DNA from: Bacteroidales bacterium
Lineage (GTDB): Bacteria; Bacteroidota; Bacteroidia; Bacteroidales; F082
Length of the DNA stretch: 64,000 bases
Assembly: GCA_024400455.1 (NCBI GenBank)
Contig: JAKSMU010000005.1
Span: 62,001-126,000, forward strand
Direction of reading: 5' to 3'
The stretch's first letter is position 1, and each line of letters opens with the position of its first letter. The position numbers and the translations under genes were made by a program. Positions 43,901 through 53,418 of this stretch are shown in pieces. The notes below the pieces were generated by a model. The model had not been told where the DNA came from and did not search any database. It saw only the letters and a program-made list of their open reading frames with translations.

Positions 43901-46900
43901 TTCTTCTGACAACGAACTTCCTTTGGCAACAAAAACCATTGCTGAAATACTCAGCGACTATAACGGCAACAACATGCTGCAAGCCACCAGAGTCAGCATT
44001 GAAGGCGCGACAATTGGCGACATTGACACAAGCAACAACACTCCTATCACGCAAGATGGCAACACGATGAACATCTACCGTATCCCTAACGTTGAAGGCT
44101 TGATTGAAGGCGACTGGGTTGATGTAATCGGCATCATCGGTTGCTACAACGCGCCACAACTGAGAGTCGCTTCAGCCGACGACGTGGAATACACCCACCG
44201 TCCAATCTTGAGCGTCAACCCTGGCACCGTTTCCGGCTTGACTTATGAATTTGAATATGGTCCATCGGAAATTGCAAACTTCCAATTGTCAGGCAGTTAT
44301 TTGGTTGACAATGTGTACATTTTCCCATCAGAAAACTTTGAACTTTCAACTACTGACGGAGATTTGTTCCATTCTGAAAGTCCAGCAACAGTCTTCCCTC
44401 CACAATCAGGCCAATTCAATGGACTGAAGATTTACTGCCGCTTGAAAGCCGGTCTTGAAATCGGAACTTATAACGAGCTTCAAACCATTGTTTCACGTGA
44501 TGCCGATACCATTCAGATTCGCCTGATCGGTACCGTTACCGGCGATGGCAGTGGCTACACAAGCAATTACGTACGCATTGCTAACATTTCACAATTGACC
44601 AACGGAAGTAAAGTTGTTTTTGCCGCACGTTACAACAACAATACAAATAACTATTACGCAATGCCAAACACTGCAAGTGGCAAACCAAACGGCGTTGAAT
44701 TTACAAGTTCCATGTCGGGCAGCAATGAAATCCTCCCTGAAGCCATTACCATTGAAGAAGACAGCTATACATGGACAGTCATGTCTGATGGCACCAACTA
44801 CACCTTTACCAATGTCGAAGGCACTTCTATTGGTTATGGCACAAGCGGAACTGATTTCGTGTCTGGTGGTGACAAAACAACATGGACGGTCACTCCATAC
44901 ACATCAGATGCACAAAGTATGGTTCCAAATTATTCTGCATACAGCATCATCAATGCCACAACGACAAGCAGAGGCTTTGCTTTAAACAACCAATCTAAGT
45001 TTGGTGCTTACGCAATATCCAACATGAATAGCTCAACCTACAACTTCAGCATAGACATCTTCGCAAAATCCGACGATTCTTTCTCAATTGTTGTAGCTAC
45101 TCCGACTTTCACACCTGCTGGAGGTACATATTACGAAGCACAGAATGTCACTATCAACTGCGCAACCCCTGACGCAACGATATACTACACCCTTGACGGT
45201 TCAGAGCCTACAACTGAAAGCAACGTCTACAGCGCACCTATCGAAGTGAACGAAACTACGACCATCAAGGCCATGGGTGTCAAGGCTGGCTTTGATAACA
45301 GCGCTATTGCTACAGCCACCTACACCATCCAGCTTGGCGTTGCCGCCATCTTCAACCAGGATTGGGAAGGCGAAATGAACGGCTGGACATTCGTCGATGT
45401 CGAAGGTCCTCTGGCAACTTGGAACATTGCCCAATACAGCGGCAACCATTACGCCAACATCAACGGTTACAACAAGGGTGCCAACATCGACTGGTGCATC
45501 TCCCCTGCCTTCAACCTTGATAACTACGAAAATCCGGTTTTGAGTTTCAAGACTGCCAAGAATTACAATGGTCAAGATCTGCAAGTCTATTTCTCCAACG
45601 ATTACGACGGCATCGATCCTACCACCGCAACCTGGACCGAACTCAGCGCAACACTCTCCGAAGGTTCATTCACATGGGCTGAATCGGGTGATATTGATTT
45701 AAGCAACTACAGCGGAACAAGCTGCTATATCGGCTTCAAGTACACCTGCACCGAAGACGAAGCTGCCGCTTGGGAAATTGACGACTGTCTGCTCGTCGGT
45801 CAGACTTCAAATCCTGTCGTTGCCGTAACGCCAATGACACTCAACGGATTCACATATGTTGAAGGCAACGGTCCTTCAGCCGAACAATCCTTCACCATTT
45901 CAGGCATGAACCTCAGCAACGACATCACCATCACCGAAGCTGAAGATTACGAAATTTCAACCACTTCAGGCGAAAACTTCGATGCTCAGGAAACCATCGT
46001 CCTGACACCTTCAAACGGAACAATTGAAGAAACAACCATTTATGTTCGTCTGATGGCCGGTCTTGAAATTGCAGATTACAACGAAGAAATCAGCATCACT
46101 TGTGTTGATATTGACGACATGGTAGTTGTTTGCAACGGTAGCGTCACAGAAGAAATCATTGGCGAGGATTACGTTCGTGTCAACGACCTCAGCGTTCTGA
46201 CCAATGGCAGCCAAGTCATCCTTGCCGCCCGTTACGATGTCAACGTCCTCAACGGCTACTATGTGATGACTGCTGCAACCTCAGGCAAACCTACCGGCGT
46301 CGGCAGCACAACCACAATGTCGGGCAGCGATGAAATCCTGTCGAGTGAAATCACGAATGAAGAAGCCGTTTATGCTTGGACAGTCGGTTTCGACGGTTCC
46401 ACCTACACCTTCACCAATGCTAGCGGCAACATGCTCGGCTACACCTCAGGCACGAACTTCGCCACCAACGGCGACAACACCGCATGGATGATTGCCCAAG
46501 CCACTGCAAGTGATTCAGCAGCCATGGTTCCAGGTTACACTGGTTTCACCATCATCAATCAAAATGTTGACACCCGTGCCGTTGCGATGAATGCATCCTA
46601 CAATTTCGGTGCATACTCAACATCGAACATGACAAATGGCAATGGCAGCGAATACAACTTCTATTTAGACATCTTCATCAAGGGTCAAGGTGGCGACCCA
46701 ACCGTTAGCGCACCTGTCTTCAGCCCTGCTGCTGGTACTTTCTATGAAGCCCAGGATGTCACCATCACCTGTGCTACTCCTGAAGCCGAAATCTTCTACA
46801 GCCTTGAATCCGAAGAAGGTCCTTGGACAGCTTACACTGAAGCCATTACCGTCGACGAAGACATGACCATTTGGGCCTACGCCGAAAAGGAAGGCTACAA

Positions 46901-48833
46901 CAACAGCGCCGTTGTCAGTGCCGAATACATCATTCGCGACGACGTGGTCATCATCTTCAACCAAGATTGGGAGGGCGATTGGAACGGCTGGACACAAGTC
47001 AGCATGGAAGGCGAAAGCGAATGGACGATTGCCGAACACGACAACAACCACTACGCTTACATGAACGCTTACAACGACGGCATCAACGAAGACTGGCTGA
47101 TTTCTCCTGCCTTCGACCTTGAAGCCTACACCAACGTCATGCTGAACTTCAGAAGCGCCATGAACTACAATGGTCCTGACATTGAAGTCTATTTCTCAAA
47201 CAATTACGATGGCATTGACCCGACAACCGCATCATGGTTGCCGCTTACCTGCGACCTCTCGCAAGGTTCCTGGACTTGGACCGAATCGGGCGAAATCAGC
47301 CTCGATGAATTCACCGGAACAAACTGCCACATTGCCTACAAATACACTTCAACGGAAACAGAAGCCGCCGGTTGGGAAATCGACGATATCATGCTGACCT
47401 CTGGCCTCAGCACCATGCCTATCATTATGGCTGCACCTAGTTATATTAATGACTTCAGCTACACTTACGGCGAAGGCCCATCAGAAGCCACCACTTACGA
47501 GTTAAGTGCCGCCAACCTTGACGGCGAAGGCGAAATCATGCTCCTCGTCACTGAAGGCTTCGAAATCTCATTAGACGATGAAACCTACGGCGAAGAACTT
47601 GAAATTGCATACGCTGACGGTGTCATCACAGACCAGCCTGTCACGGTTTATGTTCGTATGAGCGAAGGTCTTGAAATCGGTGAATACGAAGCTGTCATCA
47701 TGCACGAAGGCGGCAATGCTTACACTGAAGTCGACCTCGCTGGTGAAGTCATCAGTGCTGAACAGCCTTACATCGATGCATTCATGCCAATGTATATCCA
47801 GGGCAACAACGGCAGCAACAACAACCGCGTTCCAGTTGCCATTGCCGTTTACCTTGAAAACCTCGAGCCGAACACCACTTACCGTTACACCAACCAATTC
47901 GTTGACGCCAATGACGGCGAAAGCGTTGCTGGTGCCGGTAATGTGATTTATGCTGACATTGATGGTTTCTACCGTTCGACCAGTCCAAGTCTCTCAACTG
48001 AAGGCGGTTACGGTGAATTCACCACTGACGAAGCGGGCGAAGGTTTCGCATGGTTCATCAACGAACCTACGGCCAACACCCGTTTCACTCCTGGCAATCA
48101 GGTCTACCTCCGCATCCGTATCAACGACGGTCACGACGGAACTACTGTCGACCAAATCTTCACAACCGAAGACTATGCAACAGTCCTCAACTTCGGCACA
48201 GAAAGAGATGAAAATCAAGGCACTGCATTCTACGCCAAGAGCAACGAATCTCCTATGAATTTCGTCATGATGTTCTCAAGCGACTATGACTGGCGTCCGA
48301 CTTACTCAACCAGCATTGAAACCACCGGCGTTGATTACGCAAGCATCAATCAATATGCTGACTTCTACAAAGAGGAAGTTGCTGGCAAGGACGGTTACTT
48401 CGGAGGTATCATTCCAAACAACAACGAAGACGGCATCAACATCATCTGGGTTCTTGATGAGGAAAGCTACATCATCGGCGAATACTACACTGAAAATGGT
48501 GATGGTGTTTGGGGCGATGCTCAGACAGCTATTCCACAAGGCGGTCTTGATGATATTATCTTCATTGACCTCAGCGAATTAAGCGTTGATGAAAACGTTG
48601 ACACAACAGTTGATGTTCAGATTTGGAATACCAAGGATGAAATCATCATTGAGAACCGCGACAATGCCCGTTACAGCATGACGGTTTGCAACATTCTCGG
48701 TCAACCGGTGATGGCTACCGAAATCCAAGGCAACAGCACACAGCGCTTCAGCCACAATTTCGCTGCCGGCCTTTACATCGTGACCATGCAGAACAACGAA
48801 AACAAGGTTTCCGCAAAGATTATCGTCAGATAA
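40932..48833 (+). CDS. Giant secreted multidomain protein with T9SS type A sorting domain
   Basis: A 2633-residue protein with signal peptide (KLLFAALMLLMMSGSSWGQ). It is built from repeated modules: five chitobiase/hexosaminidase-C-terminal-like domains near residues 183, 464, 822, 1387 and 1924 (pattern ATPTFSPAGG...TIYYTTDGSAPT...TIKA). Two OB-fold-like domains lie at ~268-460 and ~905-1090, and four Ig-like repeats with a GPSEAQSF core near 711, 1093, 1632 and 2165. Two choice-of-anchor-J/cleaved-adhesin-type domains begin IFNQDWEG (~1473, ~2007). The last ~75 residues (MTVCNILGQPVMATEIQGN ... GLYIVTMQNN) are a T9SS type A sorting signal, so it is exported to the cell surface. No catalytic domain is evident; an adhesin or carbohydrate-binding scaffold is likely. 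Confidence 0.85.
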   Translation: MKQKFKLLFAALMLLMMSGSSWGQTYQKVTSVPTDWSGQYVVVFENTETEAYIFNGQDATSDYVTAAIASNAIASIPDGAAILTIAPMDGGYSIQITTGGGSNNMKYISGTSGSNKINFGTSPVLNTLECESDGVKITSNTSVFRFNNSSNNYRFRYFKSSTYTSQKAVQLYKKTDGPVTETVATPTFSPAGGNYTEAQNVTISCATSGATIYYTTDGSAPTTSSSVYSSPIAVSTTTTIKAMGVKSDMTNSAVASATYTFPAHYATISAWKAAHTTTSSEISVIDGDVTVIYQNGSYLYVQDNTGALLVYGNTVTNAYNSGDVISGGLVGTCTIYNGLTEFMATQNPATGTSGTAVEPTVVTAAQISNNYSNYESILVKIEGITFDSDHTFSTSNTAGRTATFTQNGTGMTCYDNYKVLAGLEVSSTQNVDIIGIVGCYNTTKQVFPRSTEDIVFPVAPIETVATPTFTPEGGTFTEAQNVSIACATNGATIHYTTDGTTPSANSTVYNTSISVTETMTIKAIAMKEGMNNSEIAEATYTIEQATAYTFNKIYAHNAVTATDTYMIVDVASGKALTSVNGTSSSPTAVAVTINGSQITSNDANLFWKFEAVDGGYLIHPAQDSTKWLYTTNSNSGIRIGSGDAKVWTLNITDEGNSDYHGFKNNSAARYLGVYNNADWRSYTTIHANIKNTQIEIFVLGEAPTPVLNPELTVSATQLEGFTYEQGAGPSEAQSFVVSGNNLTSDIVITAPENYEIAISGDTTYLTTINLPFGEGLVSRTTINVRLAAGLLRNTYSGNLTIATTGTDTQNIALSGSVTMSNAVATPTFSPAAGTFITTQNVSILCETEGATIYYTTNGETPTTESSVYSAPFSVSTTTTIKALAVKENYIDSEIATAEYTFPQLMTIAEARALNSNEYALVEGIVTFIDSRNVYVQDATAGIVLYLNSNTVPANLAIGDEVRAYGKKTAYNGLAELTGINGSSEAAFVIISSDNELPLATKTIAEILSDYNGNNMLQATRVSIEGATIGDIDTSNNTPITQDGNTMNIYRIPNVEGLIEGDWVDVIGIIGCYNAPQLRVASADDVEYTHRPILSVNPGTVSGLTYEFEYGPSEIANFQLSGSYLVDNVYIFPSENFELSTTDGDLFHSESPATVFPPQSGQFNGLKIYCRLKAGLEIGTYNELQTIVSRDADTIQIRLIGTVTGDGSGYTSNYVRIANISQLTNGSKVVFAARYNNNTNNYYAMPNTASGKPNGVEFTSSMSGSNEILPEAITIEEDSYTWTVMSDGTNYTFTNVEGTSIGYGTSGTDFVSGGDKTTWTVTPYTSDAQSMVPNYSAYSIINATTTSRGFALNNQSKFGAYAISNMNSSTYNFSIDIFAKSDDSFSIVVATPTFTPAGGTYYEAQNVTINCATPDATIYYTLDGSEPTTESNVYSAPIEVNETTTIKAMGVKAGFDNSAIATATYTIQLGVAAIFNQDWEGEMNGWTFVDVEGPLATWNIAQYSGNHYANINGYNKGANIDWCISPAFNLDNYENPVLSFKTAKNYNGQDLQVYFSNDYDGIDPTTATWTELSATLSEGSFTWAESGDIDLSNYSGTSCYIGFKYTCTEDEAAAWEIDDCLLVGQTSNPVVAVTPMTLNGFTYVEGNGPSAEQSFTISGMNLSNDITITEAEDYEISTTSGENFDAQETIVLTPSNGTIEETTIYVRLMAGLEIADYNEEISITCVDIDDMVVVCNGSVTEEIIGEDYVRVNDLSVLTNGSQVILAARYDVNVLNGYYVMTAATSGKPTGVGSTTTMSGSDEILSSEITNEEAVYAWTVGFDGSTYTFTNASGNMLGYTSGTNFATNGDNTAWMIAQATASDSAAMVPGYTGFTIINQNVDTRAVAMNASYNFGAYSTSNMTNGNGSEYNFYLDIFIKGQGGDPTVSAPVFSPAAGTFYEAQDVTITCATPEAEIFYSLESEEGPWTAYTEAITVDEDMTIWAYAEKEGYNNSAVVSAEYIIRDDVVIIFNQDWEGDWNGWTQVSMEGESEWTIAEHDNNHYAYMNAYNDGINEDWLISPAFDLEAYTNVMLNFRSAMNYNGPDIEVYFSNNYDGIDPTTASWLPLTCDLSQGSWTWTESGEISLDEFTGTNCHIAYKYTSTETEAAGWEIDDIMLTSGLSTMPIIMAAPSYINDFSYTYGEGPSEATTYELSAANLDGEGEIMLLVTEGFEISLDDETYGEELEIAYADGVITDQPVTVYVRMSEGLEIGEYEAVIMHEGGNAYTEVDLAGEVISAEQPYIDAFMPMYIQGNNGSNNNRVPVAIAVYLENLEPNTTYRYTNQFVDANDGESVAGAGNVIYADIDGFYRSTSPSLSTEGGYGEFTTDEAGEGFAWFINEPTANTRFTPGNQVYLRIRINDGHDGTTVDQIFTTEDYATVLNFGTERDENQGTAFYAKSNESPMNFVMMFSSDYDWRPTYSTSIETTGVDYASINQYADFYKEEVAGKDGYFGGIIPNNNEDGINIIWVLDEESYIIGEYYTENGDGVWGDAQTAIPQGGLDDIIFIDLSELSVDENVDTTVDVQIWNTKDEIIIENRDNARYSMTVCNILGQPVMATEIQGNSTQRFSHNFAAGLYIVTMQNNENKVSAKIIVR

Positions 48834-48854
48834 TCCGTACTGAAACAGAATCTG

Positions 48855-48888
48855 AAAAGGGCGTGTCGGGGTTCCGGCACGCCCTTTT
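48855..48888 (+). terminator. Intrinsic terminator of the T9SS cargo gene
   Basis: AAAAGGGCGTG (48855-48865) pairs with CACGCCCTTTT (48878-48888), with further pairing in the loop. Confidence 0.8.
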
Positions 48889-48899
48889 GGATTATTGCT

Positions 48900-48947
48900 T
48901 TTGAGACGCATGAATCGCAAAAACGAGTTTGAGACGCGATGAATCGC
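48900..48947. repeat. Two-copy 19-20-bp direct repeat
   Basis: TTTGAGACGCATGAATCGC (48900-48918) recurs at 48928-48947 with one extra G. A dyad with GCGATTCAT-type sequence makes it resemble short dispersed repeats of Bacteroidota genomes. Confidence 0.5.
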
Positions 48948-48984
48948 TTCTCTACAAGGAATGATTCAGTCACTCTCCCCTCTC

Positions 48985-51900
48985 TCACCCATTCTCCTCA
49001 AAATTCTCCACCTGCTCCATCACCTTGTTGAAAACCTCAGGACTATATTGCGGTGGATAGCCATTCTTCACCAAGCAAATCTTAATGTCCAACTTCAGCG
49101 AGTTTCTGACATTCTGATTGTTCAGCCAATCGGCAAACGACGACTTCGTATCGATAATCTCTTTCACCTTCTTCGCCAGAATCCGGCATTTGTCGTTCAC
49201 CATAACCCCGTCAACAAGTTTGTCTTCGCCATACTCAAAATTATACTGGTCTCGAAGTGACATCAAAATGTCGTAAAACGATTTCTCCTCAAAGGTAAGA
49301 CCTAATTTGCGGAAACTCTCTTTGCTTTCGTTCAGTGACTTCAGAATCGACATGGCTTGCTCGGTGGCATTCTTCACGATGTCTTCCACAGCTTCTTCCT
49401 GTGTCTTTCCTGCCTCACTTGCACTGAGGTGCTTACGCCTTTCGTGGTATTGTTTGATGGTCTGTTCCAACAGTTCCTGGAACTTCTTCGCCTCCACGCC
49501 ATTGGTACGGCCATACTCCCGAATCTGTTTCTTCAGCAACTTGATAAGCAGTTCCAGCTTCGATGCGGGCATCGGAACATCTTCAAGCGATTCATAATAC
49601 TCCGGACTAATGATGTCTTCCGTCTGTCCCGTTTCAAGAACGCTCTCAACCTTATTGTATTTCAACGCCTCTTCAACCATGACCGCAACCTTACGGTTCA
49701 TCGTCTCTGCATCTATATCACTCGTTCCATTCATCTTGCGGACAAATCCTGCAATAGCCATGAAACATTGTGCCAGTGCCGATTCTTCCTCACCAAGCTC
49801 TCCCGACGGCTGACAAATGTCGTAAGCAACCCGCAATCGTTTGACCGATTGCAGGAAATATGTCTTGAATGTCACCTTTTTAGGTCCCTTGCCATTTTCA
49901 CCTTCCGAATTCATTTCTTCTGTTGAAGAAAACACAAATTCGGCAGCCTTGGCCAGCAGGGTATATCTGTCAATCGGGTCGGTATCTGGGTTCAGGAATG
50001 GCGCAAGGTCGTAACCCGCAAACATTCTCTTCAGTATCTCCAGCTCCTCCCTGAAAATAATCGTGCCTTGCTCAACATCATCCGCCGTAGGCGCAACGCT
50101 GTTGTCGCCGCCATACATCTTCACGGCCACACGCATATTGTCACGGATGCCAATATAGTCAACAATCATGCCGTATTTTTTGCCCGGGTACTTGCGGTTC
50201 ACGCGGCTAATGGTTTGGATGAGCAGATGCTTCTGCAACGGCTTGTCATTATACATGTAGGTCAACGGCTCAACATCAAAACCTGTTATCCACATATCCA
50301 CCACCACGACAATACGGAAATTGGACTTTTCCGCCTTAAAGGCTTCTCCATAGTCCTTATTCCTGGCATTGTTCTTGACACCGCCAAGATAGTTATACAT
50401 CTCTGTCGGGTCATTGCTTCCCACGCTGGCCACCATAGCCATAAAGGGCATGGGTTTCAGTTTCTTCAGTTCTTCATCAGTCACAGCAACGCCATCTGGT
50501 GTCTTTTTCTCCACAAACCATTCAGGATATTTCTCTCTGAAAATGCAAAGAAGGTTATAGGCGATAGTCCTGTTGGAGCATACCACCATTGCTTTTTGGA
50601 TGCGTTCAGGGTCGTTTTCACAGGCTGAAAGATAATGCGAATGAATGTCATCCGCCAAACGTGCCAAGCGCGATGGCTCCCCTAATATCACCTCCATCGA
50701 ACTCATTGCCATTTTGCTGGCATTGATTTCCTTTTCATCTGCACCTTCGTCAGCGCATTTGCCGTAATAACGCTCTATCTCTTTCACCTTCTCAGGATCC
50801 AAAAGAACCTTCGCGATACGTGGATGGTATTTTATCGGCACTGTGATTTCATCGGCCACTGCCTGGTCCATGGTGTAGCGGTCTATTTCTTCGCCAAAAG
50901 TCTGATAGGTCTCTGCGATAGGCGTACCCGTAAAGCCCACGAAAGTGGCATGGGGAAACGCCTCTTTCAACACTTTGGCGTAGGGCTTCGAAACCACGGC
51001 TTTCATATTCTCATCAGCATCTTTGCTGAATCTGATTTGCTTGCTATGTTCCAGTTGCGTGCGGTGTGCCTCATCCGAAAAACAGATGATGTTCTTCCGC
51101 TCGTTGATGAGTCCCATGGCATCATCGCTTCGGTCGCAAAATTTCTGTATGGTGCAGATGTAGAAGCCGCCGCTTTCCCTTTTCTTCAGTTCATCTCTCA
51201 AATCTTTGCGCGTTGGCACTACTTCAACCGCTCCCAAATTCAAAAACTCCGAACTCTTCGTGAAGAGTTTCGACCCTTGTTCCTGCAAGTCGTCGCGGTC
51301 AACAATCATGATGATGGTTGGCGAGCCAATAATGTCAGTGCAGCGAAGCGCCAATTGACGGGCAAGGAAAGCCATCGTAAAGGTTTTCCCGCATCCCGTA
51401 GCGCCAAAATAGGTTCCTCCCTTCCCGTTGCCTTGCTGCACCGAGCCGATGATGCTTTGCTTCAGCAGCTTCGTGGCGAAGAATTGTGGATAACGGCAAA
51501 CCAACTCAAACTCATCGCCGTCATATTCTGCATCACGGAAATAGATGTAGTCACGGAAAATCTCCAGGAAACGTGCTGGCGAATAAACGCCCTGTATCAT
51601 CTTCTTCGTCTCATCAAACGGCATTGTCGTCACCTTATCACCTTCATTCACGCGACGCCAAGCATAGAAATGCTCGTAGGGGGTCTTCACCGTGCCCAAT
51701 CGGGTGTGAACGCCATCGCTGATGCACGCCAATGGGCAATAGTGCAAAAGGTGCGGAATGTCGCGCCAGTAACGAATCGTAATCTGCTCCCATGCGTCAA
51801 ACACGGTCGCATTGGCATCGGCAGGGTTTTTCAGCTCGACGATGCAAAGCGGCATACCGTTGACATACAGCAGCACATCCGGACGGCGGTTTTCTTTCTG

Positions 51901-52314
51901 GCCATTGTTGGTGTATTCCACGGTAAATTGGTTCACCGCCCTGAAAATGTTCTTTTCAGTATGCTTCGGGTCAAAGTCAATCAAGCTGACCATTCTCGCC
52001 TGTCCGTTCTCAGGCACAAACTGCACCCCGTTTACCATCCAGCCATACACCTTATGGAGCGTAGCGAAATCAGTCTCAGCACCCACAAGCCTAACCATAT
52101 CAAACAAACGGTCTACGTCCTCGTTCTTCAAGTCCTTGTTCGTATCGGTTATGAACTTCTTAAAGTCCTCCTCTATGAGCACATCCGTCTTGTTAGTACG
52201 CTTTATCTTATTGCCTAATGTATATTGCCAGCCTTCTTGCTCCAAGAAAGCAATGAAAGCATTCTCAAATTCGCTTTCGCAGTAACGGCCGTTGTAATTG
52301 GTGAGTTTGGACAT
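48985..52314 (-). CDS. hsdR: Type I restriction enzyme R subunit
   Basis: A 1109-residue protein. The N-terminal PD-(D/E)xK nuclease (RPDVLLYVNGMPLCIVELK, ~residue 150) is followed by superfamily-2 translocase motifs: Walker A GATGCGKT (~305) and DEAH box IICFSDEAHR (~415), with later helicase motifs (VGFTGTPIAET, TISRVNR). It needs HsdM and HsdS for DNA cleavage far from the recognition site. It is the last gene of the unit, 5 bp after the second DUF1016 gene. Confidence 0.93.
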   Translation of the reverse strand: MSKLTNYNGRYCESEFENAFIAFLEQEGWQYTLGNKIKRTNKTDVLIEEDFKKFITDTNKDLKNEDVDRLFDMVRLVGAETDFATLHKVYGWMVNGVQFVPENGQARMVSLIDFDPKHTEKNIFRAVNQFTVEYTNNGQKENRRPDVLLYVNGMPLCIVELKNPADANATVFDAWEQITIRYWRDIPHLLHYCPLACISDGVHTRLGTVKTPYEHFYAWRRVNEGDKVTTMPFDETKKMIQGVYSPARFLEIFRDYIYFRDAEYDGDEFELVCRYPQFFATKLLKQSIIGSVQQGNGKGGTYFGATGCGKTFTMAFLARQLALRCTDIIGSPTIIMIVDRDDLQEQGSKLFTKSSEFLNLGAVEVVPTRKDLRDELKKRESGGFYICTIQKFCDRSDDAMGLINERKNIICFSDEAHRTQLEHSKQIRFSKDADENMKAVVSKPYAKVLKEAFPHATFVGFTGTPIAETYQTFGEEIDRYTMDQAVADEITVPIKYHPRIAKVLLDPEKVKEIERYYGKCADEGADEKEINASKMAMSSMEVILGEPSRLARLADDIHSHYLSACENDPERIQKAMVVCSNRTIAYNLLCIFREKYPEWFVEKKTPDGVAVTDEELKKLKPMPFMAMVASVGSNDPTEMYNYLGGVKNNARNKDYGEAFKAEKSNFRIVVVVDMWITGFDVEPLTYMYNDKPLQKHLLIQTISRVNRKYPGKKYGMIVDYIGIRDNMRVAVKMYGGDNSVAPTADDVEQGTIIFREELEILKRMFAGYDLAPFLNPDTDPIDRYTLLAKAAEFVFSSTEEMNSEGENGKGPKKVTFKTYFLQSVKRLRVAYDICQPSGELGEEESALAQCFMAIAGFVRKMNGTSDIDAETMNRKVAVMVEEALKYNKVESVLETGQTEDIISPEYYESLEDVPMPASKLELLIKLLKKQIREYGRTNGVEAKKFQELLEQTIKQYHERRKHLSASEAGKTQEEAVEDIVKNATEQAMSILKSLNESKESFRKLGLTFEEKSFYDILMSLRDQYNFEYGEDKLVDGVMVNDKCRILAKKVKEIIDTKSSFADWLNNQNVRNSLKLDIKICLVKNGYPPQYSPEVFNKVMEQVENFEENG

Positions 52315-52319
52315 ATTTC

Positions 52320-53414
52320 TTAATCTTTGATTGTTCCATTCAACTCTGCCTCTATTTCCTCTATCGATGGCAAGGTTGATTTAAAGTTTTCTGGAATAAG
52401 CCTGGACAACTCGTAGGCTGATACGCCCATTGGTTGATTGCTTGATTCCAATGCATATTGCGCCTCCACATTATCCTTGTATTTGCAGACAAGGAGTCCT
52501 ATTGTTGGATTGTCGATTTCGCCTTTCAGTTGATGGTTTACAGCCACCATATATCCTCCCAGTTGTCCTACGTTGGCAAAATCGAATTTATCTGTCTTCA
52601 CTTCCAATACCACATAGCAATGCAATTTAATATTGTAGAAAAGCATATCGATAAACTTCTCTGTCTGGCCAATTTGTAATCTAACCTCGCGTCCCACAAA
52701 AGCAAAACCATTGCCAAGTTCAAGAAGAAAATGCTGGATATTGTCCATCAACGCGTCCTTGAGCTCCTTTTCAGTGTATTTTTCTGTCAGTGACAAAAAA
52801 TTGAAGTTGTAGGGATCCTTGGTGATTTGCTGAGCCAAATCACCCAATGGCAAAGGCAGATTTTTCTTGAAATTGGAAACAGCTTTTCCCTCACGTTCAT
52901 ACAAATCTGTATCAAGAAAATTGAGCAATATTGCACGGCTCCAGTTGTTCTCTATCGTCTTGCGGACAAAGAAGAGTGCTTTGTCCATATTGCCTTTGCA
53001 TTTTCCGATAATTTGTATCTGATGTCCCCAAGGAATTTCAAATATTTGGAGGTAGTCCACAAGTTGTGCATTTAGATTGTTATCTCGGTCAACAACTTGT
53101 TGACCACTGACATTCAAACTCTTACCGCTATACAACTCAAAGAAATATTGCATATACTTCAAGTTGGTTGGCGAGAAAGATTTTACGTCAGGCAGGGCTT
53201 TGCTCAAATCTCTGCTTGCCATGCTATAAAATTCATTGCCCGCACCAAATTGCTCTTTCATGATATGCAAATCGCAACCAAGTGAGAAATAAAAACGCAG
53301 CAATTCGGCATTCACCTTTATCGATGCTTTTATTTGGCTTTGTTTGAAACGCTTGCAAACCTCGCCAATCCACGCTGCATATTGTTTGTCGCTTTGTATT
53401 ATCAGTTGTTTTAC
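52320..53414 (-). CDS. DUF1016 / YhcG-type PD-(D/E)xK nuclease, copy 2
   Basis: About 364 residues; ATG 53414 lies 4 bp after the hsdS stop, while 53441 overlaps it. The N-terminal DUF1016_N helical domain (KASIKVNAELLRFYFSLG) and C-terminal YhcG nuclease domain with D and E-x-K (IDMLFYNIKLHCYVVLEVKTDKF) are intact. YhcG proteins are putative nucleases often encoded in or near type I restriction loci; their role is unsettled. It shows only partial similarity to copy 1 upstream, so this is not a recent duplication. Confidence 0.85.
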   Translation of the reverse strand, partial: VKQLIIQSDKQYAAWIGEVCKRFKQSQIKASIKVNAELLRFYFSLGCDLHIMKEQFGAGNEFYSMASRDLSKALPDVKSFSPTNLKYMQYFFELYSGKSLNVSGQQVVDRDNNLNAQLVDYLQIFEIPWGHQIQIIGKCKGNMDKALFFVRKTIENNWSRAILLNFLDTDLYEREGKAVSNFKKNLPLPLGDLAQQITKDPYNFNFLSLTEKYTEKELKDALMDNIQHFLLELGNGFAFVGREVRLQIGQTEKFIDMLFYNIKLHCYVVLEVKTDKFDFANVGQLGGYMVAVNHQLKGEIDNPTIGLLVCKYKDNVEAQYALESSNQPMGVSAYELSRLIPENFKSTLPSIEEIEAELNGTIKD

Positions 53415-53418
53415 CATC

